Positions 48,201 through 59,080 of a DNA stretch of 64,000 nt are shown here, piece after piece (position 1 is the stretch's first letter; every line of letters starts with the position of its first letter). The notes under the pieces were generated by a model that saw only the letters and a list, made by a program, of their open reading frames with translations, made no database searches and was not told the origin of the DNA. The position numbers were made by a program, and so were the translations under genes. The DNA comes from Chrysophaeum taylorii (Eukaryota; Sar; Pelagophyceae; Pelagomonadales; Pelagomonadaceae), in NCBI GenBank assembly GCA_029834535.1, contig JAQMWT010000043.1, positions 26,268 to 90,267 of the forward strand. Direction: 5' to 3'.

Positions 48201-50632
48201 CCTTTTCGCGACCCGGCTGCTCCGGCTCCATACTCCAGCGTGCCCATGTTGTCATTCCTGCCGTCCGCTCGCGACTCTACGGCCAGTACCGCGGCAGCCT
48301 CGCCCAGCGCCTCTTCGTACCCGGCATCCTCGTCACGCTCGGCTGCGTGCACCTCTACGACGTCAAAGCTCTCGCCCGAAGCTTGAGGTATACGGACGGT
48401 GCCCTACCAATTCCTGTGGACAAGCGCGCCATGGAGGTCCACGGTAGCTAGGGTAGCCACGTTCGCGACATCGACGAGGTCCTCGCGACGGACCGCGGGA
48501 ATCCCGTCACCACCCCAGTCTCTCGGTGCCCCGTCGTCGCTATGCAGCGCATAATCAAATATGGCACTGTCGATGGCCTCATCTTCGGCGGTTTCAGTGA
48601 GGCCGGCGAGGCGTTCCGCGAGTTCCAACACGCATCTGCGCGACCTGGATCGCCGAGCGGACGTAGGTGCGGCCCAGCTCCGCCGCATCTGTCTACCGTG
48701 AGTGTGGCCTCGAATCTGCCTCGCTGCGCCCTCGCTGTCCTCAGCCACGGACCGCCACGGTAGCCTACTTGAGCTGCAAGCATGTAAGCAAGCTAGCTAG
48801 CAAGCTACCTAGCCACGGGTGCGGGAGGATGTGGGAGCACCAGCAGCTATGGGAGCGGGCAAAACCAACTCGCGCCTCTTGGTAATTTATGGTAATGGGA
48901 AGGAAGCTTCCGTGGAAATTACTGGCAACTAGGGTAGAGATTATAGTGGGACTGCGGAGGTCATGCTACGATGTCTCGTGAGCTTCGGGAAGTGGCATAG
49001 ATGTGTCGGGATGCTTCCAGAGCGTGCAACTAGCAGTAAGCGCATGAGTTTATGCAGCTGCGTCATCACTTTCGATTCATGACGTCAACACTGTCGACGT
49101 GACTCGGACCGAAGTGATGGCGCCGATCCACGCGTGGTTTCGAACAAGATGATGTCAAACAGGCGGGCTGCGGAATTGGTGCACTTGGAGCTGGGCACCA
49201 GTGGCAAGAAGGTGGAGACGAGCTCGCGCTCAAACAACGCGATGTTTGAGCTGGTCGCTGGGCACCGAGAGTCAGCATGACTCAATCGGTGCTGCGATCA
49301 CGTCGTCATCATTAGCACAAACAGGGCGACGACGAGACTGTTGTGGGGTCTTCTTCAGGTAGCACGAGCGACCTGCCTCTACAGTTGGCGAATCTGTATT
49401 TTCGACGTAGGTGTTGAGAGACAGTCCTTGCTGATGAGGTGCTGCATTGTCCCACTGGATACCGTAGTTGTAGATTCGCGCCCTCGGCTTGAACTTGATG
49501 ACGTTGCCAAACTATCACAGATGACCTTTTATCTTGTTGGAACTGTCTTTGACGCGATGTTCATCTGTTCCAGAGTGTGCTGGCCGTCTTCGGCGTTCCG
49601 TTTGGCGGCGGTCTTGACCATGGGCTCTGCCTCGGCGACCTCGACTTCCTACCCCGTGGTCGTGTTGCCGGTTCGATTATCATACCGGGCAAGCCAGATC
49701 TTGGTTACAGCCGAGCTGAGCGAGAGACGGATCCCGGCATTGTCCGCCTCAGGCAGGTGCTTGCATTGCAGTGGCTTTGCTCCGAGCTTGGTCTGATTGA
49801 TTAGCCCCGCCGTACACGTAAGTCACGGACGAGGTCGCCTTCAGCGTCAGCTTTGGTCTTGACGCTGTCATTCACGGTAAGTTTCGACGAGTGTTGCGGG
49901 TAAAACCCTTTCGGAGAGAATCCAAGACGTGCGACAAGGCAAGAGCAGAGAGCCAAGCAGGGCGACGCGCGGGGGAGTCTCGGATGTTCCAGGGAATCGA
50001 CCAGCCCATCCAAAGAGAGAGGCGAGGTTGGTCTCGTAGAGTATGGGCGATATTGAAGGACAGGCATCGCCATTTCGTCGAAGAAGTTCAAAACCGCCAG
50101 CCCTCTTATCCCAATCTTCTGGCCGCGATATGGCTTCGTCAGAGCACCGTAGACTTCTGGAGGCGCCTGTCGGCCCTCGTCGGCCCTCCCACTCGCAATA
50201 CGTACGCTTAACCATCACGTGTGAAGCAACAGAGTTGGTAATTGTAAGTGTTGTAAGACGAGACTTAGCTAGGCCGAAGATGGCGGGTGGGTCCGGAGGG
50301 TGGGGTGCGGACATTACCACCCAAAATAAGGCCGCAGGCATTCGGACCACGGAGGCTCCAGCAGCGCAGAGAAGTACAAGAATGAAAATTTTGGCTCTCG
50401 AAGCCTGGGACTTGCTCAGCATAATACATAACAACGACAATAAGGTAAAAACGAGGGACACCTGAGCCAGCGGCGGCGAGGCAAAGCTGGTGGCAAGACA
50501 GGCAATGAGATGGTGGCAAGACACACATAGGGAAAGACAGGTAAGACGCGTGGCAAGACTACTCGCGGGGGAAGAATGGCTCGTGGCCTTATCTCGTGGC
50601 TTGCAAGAGTCGTGGAAAAAAGAGTCGCGCTA
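48201..50632. other. Degenerate intergenic region
   Basis: Possibly continues the LINE relic up to about 48.75 kb (frame with LAQRLFVPGILVTLGCVHLY). The rest shows only short frames without motifs. Confidence 0.4.
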
Positions 50633-52396
50633 CTATAGGCCGAGGTAGTCCCAGCAGCGGTCGGGATCGGCCATGCAAGCTTGCTGTGCCGTTTTGAAGG
50701 CGGCCTCGCCCCGCGGAAAGATGAAGGAGTTTTCCTTGTCGAGGGGTGGGGAGCCGAAGAATTCGCCCTCGGTGTAGACGAGGTCGACGGTGGAGGCGTT
50801 GAGTTGGAACCAGAAGTCGTCGAAGGGGCACCAGTGGGCTTGCTTCTGCTCGCAGAGGTTGGCGGCGTCGGTGACGGGTTCTGAAAGGAAAGTGAGCGGC
50901 GAGAGAAGCTGGAAGTCGCCCATGTTTTGGAAGTTTTCGAACGCAGCGTTGAAAGTGCAGACGAAGACCGAGTTGTCGTCGGGGTTGTAGCAGATGTGGA
51001 TACCCCAGCTCCTGGAGTGAACGATGCCGGCGAAGCCCGCAGCCCTCGCGGCGTCGAAGGTACGTTGGACGTTGGGGTCAGCGTTTGTGCTGGTCGGGTC
51101 CCACCAGTACCCCTCGACGGGAAAGTCGTACAAGTGAGTCAGGTTGGGAAGGAATTTTGCCTTGTCGAGCATGAAAGTATCGCAGACGCCGAAGAAATCC
51201 GGCTCGCCGTTTAAGAGTATTGGGTATATTGGAAACATCTGGCCGTTCCGAAGATGCCAGCCGGCTTGGTGCATGTAGAAGCAGTTCTTGTCGATCCCCA
51301 GGAATGTGGCGTCGGGAGGCTCGACGGGTTCGGCGCACACGTCGTAGTCGATAGCCGAGATTACCGTCATCACCGGAATATCAAATTTGTATCCCTCGGG
51401 CTTTTTGGTGGAGACGGGCAATAACGCCCCGCTCACGCAGACGTCCGCGTCGATCGTGTTGTGCAGCACGCACCCCAACTCGGGGGCGATCCCCGGGTAA
51501 AAGACGTCGCCGTCGGCCTCGGACGGGTCCCAGTCGTTTAGAAATTCTTCGAGGTGGTGCGTACCGGCATCGTAGGTCCATCCAAAGTTCGCCGCCGCCT
51601 CGAGGGTTGCGTCGCTCGAGGTCATCGTGAAGACCGTCGTCGGCCCCAGGATGTCGACGTACCCGTCCTCCTCCGGACACCCGAGGACCAGCGGGACGTT
51701 GAACTCCTTGTCCCAAACGAGCGGCAAGTAGAGCGACGTGTCGTTCTGGGATTCGCGGCGCGCGCACTCGCGGGCGTAATAGTCGGTGGTCGTCTCGATG
51801 TACAGGCCTTGGTTCAGATCGACCGAGCGGCGGTTGTTTGTCCCCGCGAGAAACCCGAGACGTACTATATTCGAATCCGCGTGCGTCAGCGTCACCTTCT
51901 TGTCGAACTGGTCGAGCATTGTATTCAGCATGTACTCGGTCGCGATCTCCACGAACTCCTTGAGGGACTGCTCCTTTTCCTCGTACGGGTACACCAGGCT
52001 CGTCCATTTCTGCGTTTTTTCCTCGCTCGTGAAGTCGACGTCGCATTGGTTGATCAACGCTTCGTCGAACTTTACGCACGCCGACAAACCAAACTTTTCC
52101 CCCTTCCCCTCGGTCCCGCCCGGCCCGCAGTGCTGCCAGTCGATCTTCCCATCGTCGCACTTTATGATACACGTATAGTTTGCGACGTACTTGGACTCGG
52201 TGCAAAACGCGCTCATGTACATGCCGTTCTCCATCTTCTCGCCCCCCGTGTAAATGGCCCGCGGATGCGACACGGTCGTATACGCGACGAGCCCCCCGCT
52301 CGACTCCTCGACCCACGCGAACTTATCGGTCGGCGGCGCCTTGCATTTCCACGCCGCGGCGGACGCCACGACCAGTGCTGCGACGTCGACCCACAT
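50633..52396 (-). CDS. Large secreted protein of unknown family
   Basis: 587 aa, single exon, ATG start. The N-terminus MWVDVAALVVASAAAWKCKA is a signal peptide with likely cleavage near residue 15. The remainder is soluble, acidic and rich in Trp, Tyr and Cys. Many Cys are in pairs suggesting disulfides (CIIKCDDGKIDWQHC, ECARRES, VCDTF, CEQKQAHWC, CMADPDRC). N-glycosylation sequons include NYT, NDT, NLT and NAS. No transmembrane span or GPI signal appears at the C-terminus. I see no catalytic motif. Base composition and codon use match the host genes. It sits alone in a repeat-rich stretch. Confidence 0.7.
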   Translation of the reverse strand: MWVDVAALVVASAAAWKCKAPPTDKFAWVEESSGGLVAYTTVSHPRAIYTGGEKMENGMYMSAFCTESKYVANYTCIIKCDDGKIDWQHCGPGGTEGKGEKFGLSACVKFDEALINQCDVDFTSEEKTQKWTSLVYPYEEKEQSLKEFVEIATEYMLNTMLDQFDKKVTLTHADSNIVRLGFLAGTNNRRSVDLNQGLYIETTTDYYARECARRESQNDTSLYLPLVWDKEFNVPLVLGCPEEDGYVDILGPTTVFTMTSSDATLEAAANFGWTYDAGTHHLEEFLNDWDPSEADGDVFYPGIAPELGCVLHNTIDADVCVSGALLPVSTKKPEGYKFDIPVMTVISAIDYDVCAEPVEPPDATFLGIDKNCFYMHQAGWHLRNGQMFPIYPILLNGEPDFFGVCDTFMLDKAKFLPNLTHLYDFPVEGYWWDPTSTNADPNVQRTFDAARAAGFAGIVHSRSWGIHICYNPDDNSVFVCTFNAAFENFQNMGDFQLLSPLTFLSEPVTDAANLCEQKQAHWCPFDDFWFQLNASTVDLVYTEGEFFGSPPLDKENSFIFPRGEAAFKTAQQACMADPDRCWDYLGL

Positions 52397-55300
52397 TTTC
52401 GTATCTCAGAATTCTACAAATTCGAAAAACAATATACAAAACACGAACATCTAGAAAAAAGTCATTAATTACTACTATGGTACCCTAACTTTAAATATAA
52501 AAGTGATGGAGTGAACCCGAAATTCATAAGAACCACCAGCCTTTTCATTTCGCATCGGCATATTTTTTGCGTCTAGACACTGACTGCCTCGGAATGTGAC
52601 GAGGGGTGGCGAAGAGGAAGAAGACCTACGCTGGTCAAACAAAGGTGGGCGTATGAGGTCAGCAGAGAAGCCGACGACGAACGAACAGAGAGGTAGGTCA
52701 ACGACGACGGGGAAGGTTGGGACGAGAGTGCAGGATGGACAGATAGAGCTCGCGAGTCGGACCCCACAACTAAGGGGCTCTCTCTCCGTAGACCATGTGC
52801 ATGGACGAGGCTCATGGACGAGAACCATTGAGTTCTTAAGATGCGAGCCGTTATTGTCACAGCAACAAAGCTTCTTAGTTCAGGAGGAAGCGGCATCAGC
52901 ACACAACAAGCGAATTCCCGTGCAATGCAATCTCGTTGATTATCTATCACCTATGTGCTGCTGCGCTGACCGCGACGGCAGCCGCGACCACGACCGCCGT
53001 CAGCTGTCTCACAGGTCTAGGGTTATGCTCCTTCACACCCCTGGCTGGCCTCCTTGTCTTCCTCCTCTTCCTCCTCGTTGCCGCGCTTCGGACGCTTCGT
53101 CGCACGCTCGGATGTCATGAAGCCACAAATGTCATGGAATGACACGAACATGTCATTGAGTCGTGACAAAAATCGTCCTTGAGTCACAGAAGAAGACAAA
53201 AATACCATTGAATCACGAACGAATTGGTGTCATCCAGCCACATCAAACTGTCTTGTCGAATGGTCAGAAAAGTGGTACGCGCCGTCGTTGATGAAATCAC
53301 GGGGCCCGATGCTGCAAGAGCGGTGTGGCCCATAGCGGATGTTCGCCGCGACGTCGTAGGTTGCAGCTGCAACGTCAGGCTCATCATCCTGCCCGTCCTT
53401 AATGATGATAATGGAGACACTCTCTCTTTTTTGTTTTCCAGACTCGCACTCGCGTCGAGGTCCGAAACCAACGCGTCTACCAGCTCATCCCAGTGCGGTG
53501 TGAGTCGCTTACGCGTCTTGCTCCATTGGCCACGGCCTCTCGGTGCTTCAGATAGCGGGCCTACTGCGCATATTGTCAAACACTAAGTCACAGTCGTGGT
53601 TTCGAGCGGCAACGGGCTCGCACAATCTGGCATCGGAGAACTGGGCAAAGGGCAGCCAAAAACTCTTTCGACTAGAAAAAACAAGCAAATGTTAACTGGT
53701 CACAAACCAATGCAAACTGCAAAGATTCTCAGGTTGTCCCAGACAACGCACGCGAAACAAATCCACGAAGCAACGAAGAAGAATCCACGCCTATTGTGGA
53801 GCCGAGAAGGAAGATGGACCTTCATGAGAGCCTCGACCGAAAATTGCTGGTCCAATCCCTGTGCAGTGACGTAAAGGCAGGCCAAGTCAGGAGAACAGTT
53901 GGCAGAGCACGCACGTTGGATACACCATGGCGGTGAGCCCCTCGCGCGGTGTCTCGAGACGCCGTGCAAAGGCGTCGATATACCGTGGGGAGCTTCTCCG
54001 CCATCGATCTCCAGCGTACATCTGAGGCCCCTGGCGTCGCCGAACGAGTCAACTCTTGGAAGATCCTCCTGCGCACGCCCTTGCCCTTGACTTGCTGCTG
54101 GCAGTGCAGTTCCTACCCCCGTGCTCGTCACAGGGCTTGGATAACGTTGTGTTCAGGACCTTCTTGTAGACGCTTGGCTCCCCGAGGCCTTTGAAGCTGG
54201 TCCCTGCGGCCCACTTTAGCACAGGGAGATATCGATCTCCCCCCGCTTCTTCTTCAAGTGCGTCGCTTTCGCCTCGCTCGCCGCCCCCTCCTCCTCCCTC
54301 TCTGCCTTCTCGTCGTCGCCATCTTCGGGCGCGGTGGCCGCAAGCTCCTTTGCCAAGACGTCCAGGTCCACGTTGATTCTGTGTCAATCGACCGTTATGG
54401 TCCTGCCACCTCATCTCCACCAACGTTAATTAAACGAGTGTGTCAAAATGACATTAAATGTCATCAATTTTGTTTTTGACCAAATGACGTTTTTTGTGCT
54501 TGTCGACAAGAGAGTATCGTTTGGTCACAAATAAAAGTCATTTGTAAAAAAAAAAGTCGTTTAGTTAGGGCGTGGTTAAATGATGTTTTTGTTTAATCAA
54601 AAATAGGTCGTGATGACCAAATGACATCCACCCTATTTAGAATTACCAAAATTAAAAACTTCGTTTCGTTTCCAGGAAGGTGATGTATCTTACGAATATC
54701 AGAAACTCTGGCAACATGCCCAGACTTATTAATAATTGGCTAAAGATTTATTTAGCTTTCGAGTTTGCAGCCAGCCCCCTCGAAGGGATCGGCTGCCTCC
54801 TCAGACGGGGCGGGAGCGGGGGTTGGCGCCGGCGCGAGCTTGGTAGCACTCGCTGGGCTTGCGCTCGACGCCGACACCCCATTTCGGCGGCGACGCCCCA
54901 AAATCCCGCTTCTTCCGGTGCAACGCCCGATAAAAGCCGATCGATGGTCCGCGAGGTGACGTTTTATGTGAGCCTGATCTCCTCCTTCGACGCCATCGAC
55001 AGCCTACCATTGTTCGTGGCGGCCGACGCGCGGCACATGGCGACAGTCAAGTCACGCACTTCGTCAAGGACAAATTTCGCTGGCGTGCGACTTGCGCTTT
55101 GGCGTCTTCTCCTTCGCTGGCACCCTTTTCCCGCGCACGCGGCGGGCGACCGCCGAAAGTCGCGCCTTGTTAGTTAGACGCGCCCTCTGTCGGGGTTTGG
55201 ACGCTTATCTCCCGACAGAGCAAAAAAAAAAAAACGTCGCCACTTCTTTCTCATTAATGTTCTTTCATAGGTGTGTTATCATCGTGGTGCTGCTAATAAA

Positions 55301-55445
55301 GGTGTGAGTGCAGGGGGTCGGTTTAGGCATCAGAGGCGGGCACGCAGGGAGGGCTCACCTGCGCTATACCCTTTCTTAGGAGAAATAAAGTGCCAATTCT
55401 GGTCTTGTAGTCCTCAACGATCCCCCCAACGGCTCGGAGCGGGAA
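52397..55445. other. Intergenic region with AT-rich repeats
   Basis: No gene accepted. 53.10-53.23 kb repeats words like ATGTCATGGAATGACA and CATTGA(G/A)TC. 54.42-54.65 kb is AT-rich, with inverted words around CCAAATGAC/GTCATTTGG, possibly an old MITE. The 55-kb frames facing gamma-SNAP show no domain. Confidence 0.45.
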
Positions 55446-56321
55446 ATGGCCAAGGCGCGAGCCCGGCAGGAGGGGGATGTCGCGCTGGGAGAGGCGACCA
55501 AGTTGATGCAAGCCCCGACGAGCCGGCTGGCGAAGATGATGTGGAAGGCGGACCCCGTAAGCGCGGCGCCCAAGTTCGCGCTCGCCGCCAACAAGTTCGC
55601 GTTCGCGGGTGCGACAGACCTCGCGCGCGACTGCTTTCGGCGCGCTGGAGAATGCTATGTCGCAGCGGAGTACTACTACCAGGCCGCGCAGAACTACGAA
55701 AAGGGCGCGGGCCTGTCGGGGGACCGGGCGATGTTGGTGGCGGCGGGCGAAGCCTTCGCGATGGCCGGACAGCCGAACATAGCCGCCGAGGCGATGGTCC
55801 GGGGTGCAAAAAAGCTCGAGGATGCTGAAGCGGGGGACGTGCTGCGGGAGGCCTTTGGGTACGCCGAAGCCGCGGACACGACGCGCGAGATCGTGCTGTG
55901 GTTCGCGCGGACGAAGCGGTACGAGGAAGCTATCGATTTGATGCCGCGAGCGATAGGACGGTCGAGGGACGGCCTCGACAAGTGGCGCCTCGTGGCCGCG
56001 GGAATCGTGCTCTACTTGCGTCTCGGCAGATTCGACGACGCCGAGAGGCTCTTCCTCGACAATCTCAGCGCGGACGGCTTTTCGAGTTCGAGGCAAGCCG
56101 CTCTAATAGACGACGTTTTCGCCGCGTTCAAAACAAGAGATCTCGCCAAGCTCAGGGACGCCCTCCAGCCTCACAATATTTCCACCCTCGACTACGATAT
56201 CGCTGCGATCGCGAGGGCCTTGCCATCTACGCTGGACTGGGGGCAACCTGGCCCTCGGGGGGTACCGGAGGACGACGACGACGAGGAGGAGGGGGACGAC
56301 GAGCTCCCGGACATCTCGTAG
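55446..56321 (+). CDS. NAPG: gamma-SNAP (NSF attachment protein)
   Basis: 291 aa, one exon. SNAPs bridge NSF to SNARE complexes and drive their disassembly after membrane fusion; the gamma form acts in endosomal traffic. The protein is an array of TPR-like helical hairpins: AAPKFALAANKFAFAGATDLARDC, CYVAAEYYYQAAQNYEKGAG, AEAMVRGAKKLE, REIVLWFARTKRYEEAIDLM and others. The C-terminal segment (FSSSRQAALIDDVFAAFKTRDLAKLRDALQ, LDYDIAAIARAL) lines up with the FNGSEDCAALEQLLEGYDQQD end of gamma-SNAP rather than alpha-SNAP. The tail is acidic (EDDDDEEEGDDE). Its TAG stop touches the stop codon of the opposite-strand gene. Confidence 0.85.
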   Translation: MAKARARQEGDVALGEATKLMQAPTSRLAKMMWKADPVSAAPKFALAANKFAFAGATDLARDCFRRAGECYVAAEYYYQAAQNYEKGAGLSGDRAMLVAAGEAFAMAGQPNIAAEAMVRGAKKLEDAEAGDVLREAFGYAEAADTTREIVLWFARTKRYEEAIDLMPRAIGRSRDGLDKWRLVAAGIVLYLRLGRFDDAERLFLDNLSADGFSSSRQAALIDDVFAAFKTRDLAKLRDALQPHNISTLDYDIAAIARALPSTLDWGQPGPRGVPEDDDDEEEGDDELPDIS

Positions 56322-57077
56322 TTACGTTGTAGGAGTACGTAACAAGTCTCCCGCGGGTGCTGGAGCGGCGGCAGCCGCGAGTCTGAGGCAGACGAGGTCC
56401 GCGTAGAAGGCGACGAAGTCGTCGCGCTTGACGACGGAGTCATGGTGGGAGCTAAAAAACGTGTCGCCGCCACCGCCGAAGACGTCGCGCAGGAGGAGGT
56501 CCGCGCGGGTCGTGGCCACTCTGTCATGGTCCGGCTGACCGAGATCGAAAAGGAGGTTGCCGAACAGGGTCGAGTCGCCCTCGATTACCCTCGAGCGGAG
56601 GTCGTCGACGTGCGCCTTGAGCGGCTCCAGCCGCACTTCGAGGAGTCGGCTCTTCCGTCGCCATGTTCCCGTCTGCTCGTCGAGGCGCCGCAGGTGCGCG
56701 GCCGCGTCCGCGAGCTCGCGCTTTACGGCTCGTACCGCACTCTCGAGGCGCGCGCAATCCCGCACGCGCCGGACCTCGGTCTCCAGAACACGGCGCTCGG
56801 CGGCGAGACGTCGTCGCTCGCTCTCGAGGAGGTCCGCTGCCTGCGGCATCGCCGCGAGCTTTTCGCGCGCGATCCCGAGGCGCCGGCGGGTGGTCTCGCC
56901 GCGTCTCTTGGCGCTACGGAACACCTCGCCAAGCTGCGCGAGCTCGACGCGCGCAGCCTCGGTCGATTCGGCGTTCTTCATGCCCGCGAACAGCCGCATC
57001 GCCCGCAGGGCGCGCCGCTCTTGGACCACGAGCCGCGACCCCTCTAAGATCTGCGCCTCGACCCGCTTTTCGTTCAT
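56322..57077 (-). CDS. Coiled-coil protein of unknown function
   Basis: 251 aa, ATG start, one exon. Residues 5-175 are nearly all heptad-forming helix rich in Arg, Glu, Leu and Ala (ESERRRLAAERRVLETEVRRV, VRAVKRELADAAAHLRRLDE). The C-terminal third is different: LFGNLLFDLGQPDHDRVATTRADLLLRD and DDFVAFYADLVCLRLAAAA, which may be a small helical domain. No membrane span. Possibly a cytoskeletal or ciliary component, but that is only a guess from the coiled coil. The gene ends exactly where gamma-SNAP ends on the other strand. Confidence 0.65.
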   Translation of the reverse strand: MNEKRVEAQILEGSRLVVQERRALRAMRLFAGMKNAESTEAARVELAQLGEVFRSAKRRGETTRRRLGIAREKLAAMPQAADLLESERRRLAAERRVLETEVRRVRDCARLESAVRAVKRELADAAAHLRRLDEQTGTWRRKSRLLEVRLEPLKAHVDDLRSRVIEGDSTLFGNLLFDLGQPDHDRVATTRADLLLRDVFGGGGDTFFSSHHDSVVKRDDFVAFYADLVCLRLAAAAAPAPAGDLLRTPTT

Positions 57078-57321
57078 CGGCTACAACGCTTTTTTATCAG
57101 AGCCGTTGATTTGACCGTTGGACGATGACAGCTTCTTCGCTGTGTGGCGGCAACTCCTGACCGCTAAGGCTTACCCCCCCTCTCTCAAGGCTTGATACCC
57201 GTTCAACGGGACACCTTTCGACAAACCCAGACACATCCCGTCGGGCACATCCCTCATACCCCACAAACCCACCCACATCCTTCATTCATGCTCCCCACAC
57301 ACCCCCCCCTCTTAGCAGTCT
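57078..57321. other. Upstream flank of coiled-coil gene with inverted terminal word
   Basis: Holds the inverted copy of the Helitron terminal word at about 57288-57320 (CATGCTCCCCACACACC, C-run, TCTTAGCAGTC). Confidence 0.6.
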
Positions 57322-57416
57322 TAACTACTAATCGACAGATGTTTGTCTGTTTGTTTGTCTGTCTGTCTGTCTTTAAATGTCGACTGCTAAGAGGGGGGGG
57401 TGTGTGTGGGGAGCAT
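57288..57416. repeat. Long hairpin: ~33-bp inverted repeat around a GACA-tract loop
   Basis: CATGCTCCCCACACACC + C-run + TCTTAGCAGTC (57288-57320) faces GACTGCTAAGAG + G-run + TGTGTGTGGGGAGCATG (about 57383-57416). The ~62-bp loop holds ACTACTAATCGACAG and a (TGTC)n tract. Confidence 0.85.
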
Positions 57417-58380
57417 GAAGTCCCTCGATTTAGGGTAAGGATCATGTAGGCGCGAGAGTAAGGATCAGGTAGGCGCGAGAGCCAGACAGTGATCCTCCAA
57501 GCCGTCTACGGCGACCTCGCAGACTATTTCCACGAGCCGCGGCGGCTCTTTCAGCGCGCCATTCTCACGCCCCGTCGAAACAATGTTGTCGATGCTGACA
57601 ACGCGCGCATGACCGCGGCCTTTTTTTCCCGGAGACGAGGCGTCGGAGTTCTTTTCGGCTGACTAGGCTGGGTCGGAAGACGACGCCTCGCTCTTTATAG
57701 TCGAGTTTTCAACTCCCTGACAACCAACGGCATGCTGACTTTGATCGCGAGGTTAAAGTCTTCGCAACCTCGACCCGTCGCACGGCCTCTGCAACGGCAC
57801 CGGATACATGATCGATCGTGTCGTTGTCACCGAGGCTCCTCCAACCTGTATCCCGTAAGGCCCGCCTACGCCAAGCGATCAACAAGAGCCAGGGCCAGAC
57901 GCCCCGCGAGGTCGGCGTCCTCTTGCCCAAGCCCGTCTTCTGTCACGTCCAGCTCTACGTGGCTCTCTGTCGATCGGCAACCCCGAGGATTTGCTCTTCT
58001 GGGTCGACGACTCCACCCTACCCCACACGTGCTGCGCAATACCGATAAGCCCCCTCACGGCGTCTACACGCGCACTGTAGGTGAACTTACTGGGACCAGG
58101 TGAACTTACTGGGGTTAGAGATTGGGACTAGGTGAGCTGAGTGCCCAGGTGAACTAACTGGGACCAGGTGAACTAACTGGGACCAGGTGAACTTACTGGG
58201 GTGTTTAGAGTAAACTCAAGGGTTGGCGGCGCGTGCGGATCAAAGCAGCTTGGATTGGCGGGGGTGAGAGCGACGAGCTCAAAGGAGAGTGGGGTGAGTG
58301 GGTGTGAGCACGAGTGGGTTTACGCCGAACTTACTGGGGTAAGAGATTGGGAGTAGGTGAACTTACTGGCCTGCACTTGT
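57322..58380 (+). mobile_element. Helitron derivative, right inverted arm
   Basis: Plus-strand copy of the left arm (37665-38773), about 50 bp shorter. Order: TAACTACTAATCGACAG, GACA/TGTC tract, terminal word with GACTGCTAAGAG, two ATC(A)GGTAGGCGCGAGAG units, the helicase C-terminus, then a 3' part made of AGGTGAAC(T)TAACTGGGACC units and the GCAGCTTGGATTGGCGG module, ending at CTGCACTTGT. Both arms show the same jump from terminal sequence into mid-helicase, so they descend from one already deleted, mobile parent. No clear CTRR end with hairpin was identified. Confidence 0.82.
57492..58050 (+). pseudogene. Helitron PIF1-like helicase C-terminus (right arm)
   Basis: Pieces in successive frames reproduce the end of Helitron helicases: ILQAVYGDLADYFHEPRRLF, QRAILTPRRNNVVDADNARM, an acidic SADxxGSEDDASLF, VFNSLTTNGM, LCNGTGYMIDRVV, INKSQGQTPREVGVLLP, HVQLYVALCR, and VDDSTLPHT with RAAQYR at the end. 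INKSQGQT is helicase motif VI-type sequence. Frameshifts make it non-functional. Confidence 0.85.
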
Positions 58381-59080
58381 CGACATTTAAAGACACCTTT
58401 CCCTATCTTCTTAGTGACATCATACCTCTCTCTTGTGAGAAGCATTCTGGCTGTATTCCTTGTAGTATTCTTGCTATCATATACCATCTCTCCATCTTGT
58501 TGAGAGGCTTGGTGAGCGTGAGCAAGGTGTGTGGCGAGCCTATCCGACCCCGCGTCCGTGTTTTCCTCGTTCAGTGAGGTCTAGGACGAGTCGGTGAGTA
58601 CCATCTTTGTCACCCGGGGGTCGGGAAGGTTTTTCTGTGCCGCCATACGTGGTGGAGTACACGAGATCGTGCGACTACATCGGTCGCCGACGAGCGAGTG
58701 CTGCCGTACGCGTTGTATTACGTGGTCCGGATTTGTACGTGCGCCCTGATCAAGCACACGGAGTTCCATTGGACCGGTTTGCGTTGAGAATATACGCGAG
58801 CGTTGTTTGTGTTCGGTACGATCCGAGTGACGACGAACACGCGTGCGAGTTGGAAATCGCAGCGCATTCTCCCGGGGATTGATTTTGGTATAGCTGAACG
58901 GTGGAAGCTGTTTAGCGAGTGGGATCGCTACCCACGGGCATTTTTGAATTGCCAGCGGATTGGGAATTCCGCGAGTGCTGTTTTTACAGCGACAGATAGC
59001 GTTGTTGGAATCAACGTGAATTACTTCGAGTGATCGGATCCGGACGTGTTTCGAGATTCTTGATCGATATTTGATACAGT
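58381..59080. other. Probable LTR/leader of Ty3/Gypsy element
   Basis: No ORF with motifs. 58379 starts TGTCGACATTTAAAGACA, again the recurrent Helitron terminal word inverted. The 5' LTR of the downstream retrotransposon should be here, but without its 3' partner I cannot set ends or a primer-binding site. Confidence 0.4.

Noticed and set aside
54680-55177. 165-aa ORF upstream of gamma-SNAP
   Set aside because: Both strands give equally plausible basic frames and no domain is visible.
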